Below are positions 35,774 to 43,375 of a DNA stretch of 64,000 bases, one piece after another (position 1 is the stretch's first letter; every line of letters starts with the position of its first letter). The position numbers were made by a program, and so were the translations under genes. Source of the stretch: Chloroflexota bacterium. GTDB taxonomy: Bacteria > Chloroflexota > Anaerolineae > Aggregatilineales > Phototrophicaceae. The stretch lies in assembly GCA_016223085.1 (NCBI GenBank), contig JACRPS010000003.1, positions 496,001 to 560,000 on the forward strand. Reading direction: 5' to 3'. Below the pieces are notes generated by a model, which searched no databases, was not told the origin of the DNA, and saw nothing but the letters and a program-made list of their open reading frames with translations.

Positions 35774-38128
35774 TTAGTGGTAGCCGTTCGCGTTGCCGTT
35801 CAGCGGCAGACTGTCGCGGTCATGCAGCGCCAGTTGCAGGCCGGTTTGCAGGTCGCGCACCGTTTCAATCCCGCCCCAGTCAATCCCCAGGTCAACAATC
35901 GTTTCCGCCACTGCCGGCGAAATGCCGCTGATAATCGTCCGCGTGCCTTTCAGCTGCGCCGCCTGAATGGTGCGGTTGAGGTGGTCGGCCACGCCGCTGT
36001 CTACAATCGGGACGCCGGTCACATCAATGATAGCGATGTGAGCGCGATGCTGGCTGATGCCCGCCAGCAGGCCGCGTGTGATGTCACGGGCACGGGTGGT
36101 ATCAATACTGCCCACCAGCGGCATGATGATGATGTGGTCGGTCAGCGGAATCACCGGCGATGACAGTTCCCGAATCGCCTGCTGCTGCGCTGCGATCACC
36201 TGCTCCTGCAAGCGCTCGCGCTCGAGGCGGGCGGCTTCCCGTTCCAGCACCGCCGCCTTGCGCTCAGTCACATCGCGGGCAACCGAGATAATCTCGCCAT
36301 TATCGAGTGGGCGGAAGGTGGCTTCCACCCAGACATAGCTGCCATCCTTGCGGCGCAGCCGGTATTCGTGAGTGTCATTACCGGCGGCGATATTGGCCGC
36401 CATTACCTCATAATCTTCCGGGCATACGTAATCACGGCGGTTGGTGCCAACCATTTCCTCCGGCTCGTAACCCAGCATGGGGCGGCAGGCGGGCGAAACA
36501 TACAGGAAGTTCCCCTGGGGGTCCGTCTGGGCGATCACGTCCGCGACGTTTTCCGCCAGAATGCGGTAGCGCGCTTCATTATCCCGGACGGTCTGGAATA
36601 ACGCCTGAATCCGGTCGGCCATCGTGTTCAGGGTGCTGCCAATCTGCCCCAGTTCGTCGCGCGAGCGCACCGGACTCCGCGCTTCCAGTTCCCCTTCCGC
36701 CAGCCGCAGCGCCGTTTGTTTGACGCGCCGGAGATCGCGGATGATGTTGTAAACGACGTAAGCACCTGCCAGCACCGCCACCACCCCACCGATGCCGGCG
36801 ATCAGCGAACTCTGGACATTCCGCTCCGCCTGAATCCGCCCTTTCTCCTGAAGAATCGTCAGGATCAGCCCCAGACCTTCGTAAACATCTTTGCTTTCTT
36901 TTTCCAGCGACGGCAGGCGTCCGGCGTCCACGTCTGAAGCCTCGACAAAACTGCGAACATCCCACTTCAGCGCCAGCCGGGCCATGCGTAAATCATTGTA
37001 GGCATAACGCAAATCGTGCGCCGGCAGATCGGGCAGGACAGCCTGACTGTGATTAATCGCCGGCTGCAACTCATCAATGCTCCGGTCAAGGGACTGCATG
37101 GCGGCATTCAGTTCCTGGCGGGCACTGCGGGTATCAATCGGCAGCGCAATGGTCACTTGCCAGCGGCGTCCCATCAGGTCAAGCGGTAATGTCCCCCGCA
37201 AACCGCTGGACGGAATCCGCGTGTTGTAATAAGCCAGCAGCGGGGTGTCCGGCTGGGTGACATCATCAACCCGAATCACGCTGCTGCCTTCGCTGATTTG
37301 TTCCATCGCTTCCTGCATCACCGGCGCGAGGTCCAGCGCCAGCAGGATAAAACCGTCCAGCGCCGCCTGCCGCGCCTCATCGCTTTCCGGCGTCGCTGTA
37401 GTAGCGTAAACGGGCGCATACAGCAGATAAGTGATTAAATCATCGGATGGATCGGTCAACGTCGTGGTCAGCACGGCCTTACCCGTGCGGGCCGCCTGCT
37501 CCAGTGCTGCCAGTTGGCTGGAGTTGCTGGCCTGGTCCAAGCCCAGCGCCGCGCGGTTTGCATCCAGCGGAACGATATAGGTAATCGGGAAATAGACATC
37601 GCGCGGCTGGGCTGGAATCGGCTGCTGGCTGGCATCGTGTTCATGAATGGCAAATTCGGAAAAACCCTCGCGCACAACTGCCTGTTCAAAGGCAACCCGC
37701 TGGTCACTGGCAACTCGGCGGACAAACGCCACGTACGCAACCGCGTCCTGCACGGTGTGCGTCGGCGCCTGCGCGTTGGTCAGAAACCGGGTGAACTGCG
37801 CGCGGGACAGATTGGGAGTGGTATACCATAAGCTGACCAGCGTCTGCGCATAAGCCTCAACGGCAGCCATTTCGGATTGAATCGTATGAACAATCGCGCG
37901 TTTATCCAGTTCAGTGGTCGTAATCTGGCGCGCCAGCAGTTCCATCGTGGTGGTCATAGTGCGCATATCGCCAACCGCCTGAACCGCCCGCATATCGTCG
38001 GTAAACTGTTGGGAAGTACTGACCAGTATCCCCAAGACTCCAAACAGGAGCAGCACCAGCAGCGCCAGTACAAGTCCCAGTTTTAATCGCACCGATAGAT
38101 GGGGTAGCCGGAGTGGCACGTGAATCAC
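35774..38128 (-). CDS. Membrane sensor with HAMP, PAS and RsbR-type STAS domains
   Basis: A 784-residue protein. An N-terminal helix (LGLVLALLVLLLFGVLGILV) and a second near residue 455 enclose a large outer sensing region. HAMP (about 470-520) is followed by a PAS domain (ARYRILAENVADVIAQTDPQ, then VARDVTERKA), a coiled coil and a C-terminal STAS domain of RsbR type (IIDVTGVPIVDSGVADHLNR), with the conserved Thr in DVTG that kinases phosphorylate in stressosome proteins. It would feed signals to a stressosome-like pathway. The start may be the GTG at 38119 (better spacing from AAAGG) instead of 38128. No partner kinase is adjacent. Confidence 0.82.
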   Translation of the reverse strand: MIHVPLRLPHLSVRLKLGLVLALLVLLLFGVLGILVSTSQQFTDDMRAVQAVGDMRTMTTTMELLARQITTTELDKRAIVHTIQSEMAAVEAYAQTLVSLWYTTPNLSRAQFTRFLTNAQAPTHTVQDAVAYVAFVRRVASDQRVAFEQAVVREGFSEFAIHEHDASQQPIPAQPRDVYFPITYIVPLDANRAALGLDQASNSSQLAALEQAARTGKAVLTTTLTDPSDDLITYLLYAPVYATTATPESDEARQAALDGFILLALDLAPVMQEAMEQISEGSSVIRVDDVTQPDTPLLAYYNTRIPSSGLRGTLPLDLMGRRWQVTIALPIDTRSARQELNAAMQSLDRSIDELQPAINHSQAVLPDLPAHDLRYAYNDLRMARLALKWDVRSFVEASDVDAGRLPSLEKESKDVYEGLGLILTILQEKGRIQAERNVQSSLIAGIGGVVAVLAGAYVVYNIIRDLRRVKQTALRLAEGELEARSPVRSRDELGQIGSTLNTMADRIQALFQTVRDNEARYRILAENVADVIAQTDPQGNFLYVSPACRPMLGYEPEEMVGTNRRDYVCPEDYEVMAANIAAGNDTHEYRLRRKDGSYVWVEATFRPLDNGEIISVARDVTERKAAVLEREAARLERERLQEQVIAAQQQAIRELSSPVIPLTDHIIIMPLVGSIDTTRARDITRGLLAGISQHRAHIAIIDVTGVPIVDSGVADHLNRTIQAAQLKGTRTIISGISPAVAETIVDLGIDWGGIETVRDLQTGLQLALHDRDSLPLNGNANGYH

Positions 38129-38302
38129 CTTTTCGCCGCGTCATAGGTCAAGCTACCCTCAGTCTAAACGCAAACCTGGCGCAGCAGCCTTAAAGTTTTC
38201 ATTGCTAAAAATCGTAAATCCGATCAACGCAGAATCGTCGTGATTTCTGCCGGCCTGTGATAGACTTACGGCCAGTTTGGACAGTTGAGAACAAGGACAG
38301 GC

Positions 38303-39760
38303 ATGGACATAAAAATTCCCTTCGCTGGTCGGGTGCTGGTGCTGGGAGCCGGTTCGGTTTCCCGCTGTTTTCTACCGCTGCTGCTGCGGCACTTCGACAT
38401 GGACTTCACCCGGCTGACGGTGATGGACTTCGAAGACATGCGCACCCATATCGCGGACACACTGAACGCCGGCGCGCAATTTGTCCAGCATCGTTTATCG
38501 CCGGACGACATGGCGGCCACGCTGGCGAAGTATCTGGACAGCGGCGACCTGCTGGTAGACCTGGCCTGGAACATTGACACCTGCGAGATTATCCAGTGGT
38601 GCCACGACCACAACGTGCTCTACATCAATACCTCGGTCGAACTATGGGACCCCTACGCCGACATCGAAAACAAGCCGCCCACCGAGCGCACGTTGTATGT
38701 GCGGCACATGGCGCTGCGCAAGATGACCGGACGCTGGCGCGAACCGGGGCCAACGGCGGTGGTCGAACACGGCGCGAACCCCGGTCTGGTCAGCCATTGG
38801 GCGAAAATCGCGCTGGAAGACATCACGCGGGCGATGCTGGATGACGAATATCTGGCGACCCGCCGCCGGTCGGCGCTGGAACACGCGCTGGCTGACGCCG
38901 ATTACGCCCGGCTGGCGATGCTCACCGGCGTGAAGGTGATACACATCTCCGAGCGCGACACGCAGATCACCGACAAACCCAAGCGAGTGGGCGAATTTGT
39001 GAATACCTGGTCTATCGCCGGTTTCCACGAGGAAGGTATTGCCCCGGCGGAAATGGGCTGGGGCACACATGAACGCCGCCTGCCGCCGCTGGCGCAGCCT
39101 CATACCTATGGCCCCAGTAACCAAATTTGCCTGAGCCAGATGGGCATCAATACCTTCGTGCGCTCCTGGGTGCCGGGCGGCGAAATCCTCGGCATGGTCG
39201 TGCGGCACGGCGAAGCCTTCACCTTGAGCGATTACCTGACGGTGTGGGACGACGATATCCCGGTCTACCGCCCAACGGTGCATTACGCCTACATGCCGTG
39301 TGATTCGGCCATCGCGTCGCTGCATGAACTGAAGATGAACAGCTACGAATTGCAGTACGACCAGCGCATCCTGGGTGACGACATCATTGACGGCAGGGAC
39401 GAACTGGGCGTGCTGCTGCTCGGCCACGACCTGAACGGCTGGTGGGTCGGGTCACAGTTGGACATTCACACGGCGCGGCGGCTGGTACCGGGACAGAACG
39501 CGACTACGCTCCAGGTGGCTGCCTCGGTGCTGGGCGCGCTGGACTGGATGATCCGCAACCCGCGCCAGGGCGTGAAAGTGCCGGACGAGCTGCCCCATCG
39601 GGAAGTGCTGGCGGTGGCGAACCCCTACCTCGGCCCGTGCCCGTCGGTACAGACCGACTGGAATCCGCTGAAGAACCGCTTTGACCCGTTTGAGAACTGG
39701 GGCAAACCCGCGCCGGACGAGGACGACATGTGGCAGTTTGAAACGTTTCTGGTACGGTAA
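38303..39760 (+). CDS. hss: Homospermidine synthase
   Basis: A 485-residue protein of the saccharopine-dehydrogenase superfamily. The NAD motif is VLVLGAGSVSRCFLPLLLRH; typical homospermidine synthase stretches are LVDLAWNIDTCEIIQWC, LYINTSVELWDPY and EHGANPGLVSHWAK. It makes sym-homospermidine from putrescine using NAD. ATG at 38303 is chosen for AAGGA six bases upstream. The alkylmercury-lyase-like gene follows after 25 bases on the same strand and may be in the same transcript. Confidence 0.9.
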   Translation: MDIKIPFAGRVLVLGAGSVSRCFLPLLLRHFDMDFTRLTVMDFEDMRTHIADTLNAGAQFVQHRLSPDDMAATLAKYLDSGDLLVDLAWNIDTCEIIQWCHDHNVLYINTSVELWDPYADIENKPPTERTLYVRHMALRKMTGRWREPGPTAVVEHGANPGLVSHWAKIALEDITRAMLDDEYLATRRRSALEHALADADYARLAMLTGVKVIHISERDTQITDKPKRVGEFVNTWSIAGFHEEGIAPAEMGWGTHERRLPPLAQPHTYGPSNQICLSQMGINTFVRSWVPGGEILGMVVRHGEAFTLSDYLTVWDDDIPVYRPTVHYAYMPCDSAIASLHELKMNSYELQYDQRILGDDIIDGRDELGVLLLGHDLNGWWVGSQLDIHTARRLVPGQNATTLQVAASVLGALDWMIRNPRQGVKVPDELPHREVLAVANPYLGPCPSVQTDWNPLKNRFDPFENWGKPAPDEDDMWQFETFLVR

Positions 39761-39785
39761 CTGTGCAGGCTAAGGGGCGGCTTTT

Positions 39786-40466
39786 ATGACTGACAAGGTG
39801 GTGCTTTCGGAGCAAGATTGGCAAATTCGGCATTTCATATACCAGTTTTTTGTCGAGCATGGGCGTCCTCCAGCAATTCAGGAAACGGGCGGGCATTTTT
39901 CTCTCGACGACGAGGAGGCCAGGCAGGTTTATCATCGGCTGCATCAGCGGCATACGATCTTTCTCGAACCCGGGACCGACCGGATACGGATAGCAAATCC
40001 GCTGTCGGCTGTGCCGACCTCGTACCGCGTGGTGATAAACAACCGCACTTTATGGGCCAATTGCGCCTGGGACTCCCTGGGGATACCGGCGATGCTCAAT
40101 GCTGACGCGCAGATCGAAGCGCGACATCCATTATCGGGCGAGCCGGTGCGTTACGCCGTTACAGCAGGTGAGCTTCAGGCTGATGCTGGGGTGGTACATT
40201 TTTCACTACCGGCTCGTGCCTGGTATGATGACCTGATACATACCTGAGCGACAATCTTGCTCTTCCGGTCGGAAGCTGAAATTAGTGAGTGGTGCCGGCA
40301 GACAGGTGAGCAGCGTGGCGAATTTTTGACCTTGGCGAAGACGTGGCAACTGGCTCAGGCATGGTACAGTAACCGGCTGAAGCCCGAATTCCGGGGCAGA
40401 ACTCCACAGGAAGCCGAGCAGATTTTTGACAGGCTGGGATTGTCGTCGCCGTTCTGGCGGTTCTAA
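39786..40466 (+). CDS. Alkylmercury-lyase (MerB)-like protein with in-frame TGA at the catalytic cysteine: candidate selenoprotein
   Basis: One frame of 226 codons is interrupted only by TGA at 40245-40247 (codon 154). Before it: an HTH-like N-terminus (residues 8-60), then the MerB core with Cys93 and Asp96 in WANCAWDSLGI, matching catalytic Cys96 and Asp99 of plasmid MerB. The TGA falls where MerB has Cys159 (context YDDLIHT-TGA-ATILLFRSEAE). After it the same frame continues with family-like sequence to a normal end (LGLSSPFWRF). A five-base-pair hairpin with loop GGTC follows (40262-40275). Selenocysteine insertion fits; a nonsense mutation (TGC or TGT to TGA) or sequencing error is the alternative. 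Whether the substrate is an organomercurial is unknown. The stop TAA lies inside a dispersed repeat. Confidence 0.7.
40262..40275 (+). promoter_or_regulatory. Candidate bacterial SECIS-like hairpin
   Basis: Arm CTTCC (40262-40266), loop GGTC (40267-40270), arm GGAAG (40271-40275). The loop begins 20 bases after the TGA. The formate dehydrogenase H element of E. coli places a GGUC-containing loop about 18 bases after its UGA. Caution: the conserved residues FRSE (codons TTC CGG TCG GAA) are by themselves nearly self-complementary, so the hairpin could be a by-product. Confidence 0.45.
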
Positions 40467-40535
40467 AGTCGGTTCTCGAAAGAAATCATCGAAAAAACGT
40501 GCAACCCGTAGGGGCGCGGCGTGCCGTGCCCCTAC
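40463..40535. repeat. Composite repeat: 45-base leader plus GTAGGG palindrome (second copy)
   Basis: About 92% identical to 19267-19339. It starts at the stop codon of the MerB-like gene (TAA at 40464-40466 lies in its first bases). The palindrome (40508-40535) has arm GTAGGGGCGCGGC with one mismatch to the other arm. Confidence 0.85.
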
Positions 40536-40546
40536 GTTAGGGTGAT

Positions 40547-40587
40547 AACACCGTAGGGATAACTCACAGTGACACCCCTACGGTGTT
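40547..40587. terminator. Hairpin, probable terminator for convergent genes
   Basis: Twelve-base arms AACACCGTAGGG and CCCTACGGTGTT around a 17-base loop, followed by TTGAAC. The inner part (40553-40581) has GTAGGG/CCCTAC ends and 29-base length, so it may be another eroded family member put to use as terminator. Confidence 0.6.
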
Positions 40588-40593
40588 TGAACT

Positions 40594-41190
40594 TTATGCT
40601 TCGGTGGTTTCTGGCGGCACGCGCCAGTAGATACCCTTCTCGCGCCGCATCAAACCCCAATCAACCATCTCGCGCCGCAGCAGCGCGTAATCCTCGTGGT
40701 GGCGCTTGATGATCTCGTTGACCTGCTTCTCCGGATATTGAACACCGTACTCGAATTGGCTCGCCAGCCAGCGCAGCAGGACGAGGAACTTCTTTTCGCT
40801 GGTGGGCAGCCGCACGATCCGTTCGCCGTCGCAAAAGGTTTTAAACACCTTGCGCTCGAACTCGTCCCCGCTTTCAACCGCGTCGCTGACGATGGACGCC
40901 AGCCCTTCCCGGCTGAACACGTCCTTATTCATACCGATAAGCGCCTGGCTATCCAGCGAGTAGTAGCGGAAGTTGCCTTCCGGACGCACCTTCACCAGCC
41001 CGACGTACTTCAGCATGTCCAGATGCTGCGAGACGGTTGGCTCTTTCACCCCCAATAGCTGCGCCATTTCGCCAACGGTACGCTCCCGTTCCGCCAGCAA
41101 ACCGATGATCTTCAGCCGGCTCTCGTTACCAAGTGCCTTAAAGAAGTTCAGCAGCGTTTCAAACTCCGGCGGCTGCGGTGCCTGTTCCAT
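40594..41190 (-). CDS. ArsR-family regulator with DUF2087 domain
   Basis: A 198-residue protein. Residues 10-95 form an ArsR winged helix (FKALGNESRLKIIGLLAERE, recognition helix KEPTVSQHLDMLKYVGLV). The C-terminal half is a DUF2087-type domain (LPTSEKKFLVLLRWLASQFE to YALLRREMVDWGLMRREKGI). No cysteine metal motif is seen in the helix that senses As or Cd in ArsR/CadC, so it may respond to another signal. TTAGG/CCTAA repeats upstream suggest autoregulation. Confidence 0.88.
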   Translation of the reverse strand: MEQAPQPPEFETLLNFFKALGNESRLKIIGLLAERERTVGEMAQLLGVKEPTVSQHLDMLKYVGLVKVRPEGNFRYYSLDSQALIGMNKDVFSREGLASIVSDAVESGDEFERKVFKTFCDGERIVRLPTSEKKFLVLLRWLASQFEYGVQYPEKQVNEIIKRHHEDYALLRREMVDWGLMRREKGIYWRVPPETTEA

Positions 41191-41201
41191 GTCACACCTC
41201 C

Positions 41202-41265
41202 GATTTAGGCACTCAACTAATTAGGATTGTACCTAAATGGATGGCAGTGTCAAGTATGAATTTAG
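41202..41265. promoter_or_regulatory. Putative ArsR-family operator cluster
   Basis: TTAGG-N6-CCTAA inverted repeat (41220-41235) extended to CCTAAAT, flanked by further ATTTAGG copies at 41202-41208 and 41259-41265. It covers the region just upstream of the ArsR gene start (41190). Confidence 0.5.
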
Positions 41266-41343
41266 GCAAACAGCGAAATAGGTTGCTGAGACAGGCTTAA
41301 GGCAGATTGGTAAACTTGCGCAATTCACAAGCGTGTTCTACAC

Positions 41344-41372
41344 TTATCCCAAATTATCCCATGTTTATCCCA
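41344..41372 (+). promoter_or_regulatory. Three TTATCCCA iterons
   Basis: TTATCCCA at 41344-41351, 41354-41361 and 41365-41372, spaced 10 and 11 bases, i.e. one helical turn apart, ending 7 bases before the ATG at 41380. They could be a repressor site or a local slippage product. Confidence 0.4.
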
Positions 41373-41379
41373 AATCCTG

Positions 41380-42297
41380 ATGACGATAGCGTGGCGACTG
41401 CACCTCACGAACCAGGCAATTCAACGGGTGGACATCCTGCCGGGCAAGCCGCCGCTGCTGGGAGTCTGGCTGGCGCGCGACCGGGCTGCATTTTTTGACC
41501 TGGAAAGCGGCGCGCAGGTCGGCGAAACGCCGTATAAAGCGCCTGCCGTCGAGTCGCGCCAGAGCGCCCGGTGGCAGGAATTCGTGGCTGGCCTCACTGC
41601 CCCCAACGGCGCAGCGCTGCCGGTCGTGCGGGCGGGTAGCACCACTATCTACACCACTGAAGATGGCCGGATGCGGCTGTATGTGGTCGGTGACGAGCTG
41701 TACCTGGAAACCGACGGCAAAGAGGTAAAGCTGGACACAAGCGAGGCCACCTTTACCACCATTGGCATTGACCGCTTTCTCGGGCTGATCGCCGCGCTCG
41801 ACGAACAGTTCCGGCTGGCGATCTACCAGCAGCATATCCGGGTCGGGCTGTTTGATACCGGGCTGAAGGCCGAGGATGATGCGCAACCAGGAGTCGCCGT
41901 GTCCAACGGCGGCAGCGCGATTTTTGTCACCAACAGCCACGAAGTCGTGCCGATGGACTCAGGCGGGCGGGTGCGGAAGCGCCTGCCCGTGCATTATCCG
42001 GTTGGACGAATGGCCTGCGCCCCCAACGGTAAGCTGCTGCTGTTAAGCGACGCCGAAACGGGCGTGATCCGTGCCTACAGCAGCGACCTGACCCCTACAC
42101 ACCAGCGCCATGCAATAGACCTCCTGCAGGACGCGCCGCAGCTTCAGTTGATTGCAGATTTGCCGCCGGCCTCGGCGGGTGTGGGGGCACTGGCGGTGGA
42201 TAATCAGGGCACGGTCGCGTTTGCGCTGTCCGGCGTCGTCTGCGTGACCAGTCTTGAACGGATGACTCCCCTGCCCCGACCGCAGCCGCTGTTGTAG
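41380..42297 (+). CDS. Beta-propeller-like protein, unknown
   Basis: A 305-residue soluble protein without signal peptide. Repeated strand patterns (PPLLGVWLARDRAAFFDLES, then GSAIFVTNSHEVVPMDSGGR, GKLLLLSDAETGVIRAYSSD, GVGALAVDNQGTVAFALSGV) suggest a WD40/NHL-like propeller. No catalytic residues are evident. It is read from the region with TTATCCCA iterons and has no operon partner. Confidence 0.55.
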   Translation: MTIAWRLHLTNQAIQRVDILPGKPPLLGVWLARDRAAFFDLESGAQVGETPYKAPAVESRQSARWQEFVAGLTAPNGAALPVVRAGSTTIYTTEDGRMRLYVVGDELYLETDGKEVKLDTSEATFTTIGIDRFLGLIAALDEQFRLAIYQQHIRVGLFDTGLKAEDDAQPGVAVSNGGSAIFVTNSHEVVPMDSGGRVRKRLPVHYPVGRMACAPNGKLLLLSDAETGVIRAYSSDLTPTHQRHAIDLLQDAPQLQLIADLPPASAGVGALAVDNQGTVAFALSGVVCVTSLERMTPLPRPQPLL

Positions 42298-42335
42298 GAG
42301 CCAGTCTCCAGTTACCCGTTTGGAAAGCCTCTTTT

Positions 42336-42366
42336 GTAGGGGTATTGTCTATTATCGCGTCCCTAC
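42336..42366. repeat. Eroded GTAGGG palindrome
   Basis: GTAGGG and CCCTAC ends are intact, 31 bases apart overall, but inner arms are decayed. Confidence 0.55.
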
Positions 42367-42438
42367 AGGAGGCAAATTCGATTCTGTTTGTTCCGGATGG
42401 CAAGCGGCAACAGATTAGTGTCTATCCATAAACCCTTC

Positions 42439-42466
42439 GTAGGGGCACGGCATGCCGTGCCCCTAC
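42439..42466. repeat. GTAGGG palindrome, GCACGGC type
   Basis: Perfect 28-base palindrome, identical to 19312-19339. It is flanked at a distance by CTATCCATAAA (42422-42432) and TTTACGGATAG, near-complementary arms that may extend the stem. Confidence 0.88.
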
Positions 42467-42525
42467 CGACAAATAAAAGAGATTTACGGATAGGTTCTTA
42501 ATCAAAAGTGTTTTTACTGGCAACT

Positions 42526-43266
42526 TTACGAATACTTCTCCGCTAGGGCACGCTGCGGGAAAACAAACCGGTCCAGCGAACGTGTACCGCGTTCCAGCGC
42601 CGCACGGTTGGCGCGTTCAAAATCGGCATGCAAATCGCGCGTGAGGTTCATCTGGGCGACCGATGGTTCGAGCATAAACATCGCCAGCGTGACGGCGAAC
42701 TCCCCCAACGCCAGCACCAGCCAGTTGCCGTTGCCCATGTCCTTCCGCGCCAGACCAACCTTGGGCCGGCTGTTCATACCCCACAATGACGTCAATACCC
42801 GGCTGATATGCTCCATGTTGGGCTGCTGTTTGCCGCCCATCATCAGCGGTACAGTGATGTTGTGCTGGTAGACCAGATAAAACAGCAGGCGCGCCTCGAA
42901 ATGTTCGCGCAGAAACGAGGTGTGGCCGGCGGCGGACGCCTGCTTCCAGGCATCGCTGTTGGGGTTGCGCTGGATAAGCCGTTCGATAATCGCACGCTGT
43001 TCGCTGTAGCGCCCGTAGATGGCGTTAAACTGGGCACGATTGATCTTCCCATCGGCGTACTCGTTGGCGACTCCCTCCATCTTTTCCCGCAGGTGGTCCA
43101 GCGCGGCCTGCGGGTTGTCCGGCGCCAGCGGTATGGGCGTCGGGTCCGGCAGCGGGGACGGCTCCGGCTCGGACGGCGCAGCCGGTTTGTTCAGGTCGGT
43201 CGGGCGAACTGGCGACCGCATGGTGCTGGAGTCACTTGGCAGGTTGGGGCGTTCCTGGTCGTTCAC
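42526..43266 (-). CDS. Protein with proline-rich N-terminus and SHOCT-like helix, unknown
   Basis: A 246-residue protein starting at GTG. Residues 15-50 are proline-rich and probably disordered (PSEPEPSPLPDPTPIPLAPD). Residues 55-95 resemble the short helical SHOCT type (EYADGKINRAQFNAIYGRYS). The C-terminal 110 residues could be an alpha/beta domain (GNGNWLVLALGEFAVTLAMF). No membrane segment is certain. I do not recognise a family. Confidence 0.5.
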   Translation of the reverse strand: MNDQERPNLPSDSSTMRSPVRPTDLNKPAAPSEPEPSPLPDPTPIPLAPDNPQAALDHLREKMEGVANEYADGKINRAQFNAIYGRYSEQRAIIERLIQRNPNSDAWKQASAAGHTSFLREHFEARLLFYLVYQHNITVPLMMGGKQQPNMEHISRVLTSLWGMNSRPKVGLARKDMGNGNWLVLALGEFAVTLAMFMLEPSVAQMNLTRDLHADFERANRAALERGTRSLDRFVFPQRALAEKYS

Positions 43267-43375
43267 GCTACAAACTCTATTCTCAGGGGATTTTAACCTA
43301 TCGTATCACACATCCGACGTGGAAGAAAATAGGTTATAATCGGCGCGTTTCCGGCAACTTCAGGGCGATTCTCCA

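Noticed and set aside
38642-39427. Minus-strand frame inside homospermidine synthase
   Set aside because: Shadow of a well-supported gene.
40257-40466. A separate small gene starting at TTG 40257 after the MerB-like stop
   Set aside because: It is in the same frame as the preceding 153 codons and continues the family sequence; there is no ribosome site of its own.
39786-40466. Frameshift as cause of the split MerB-like gene
   Set aside because: Both halves are in the same frame; only an in-frame TGA separates them.
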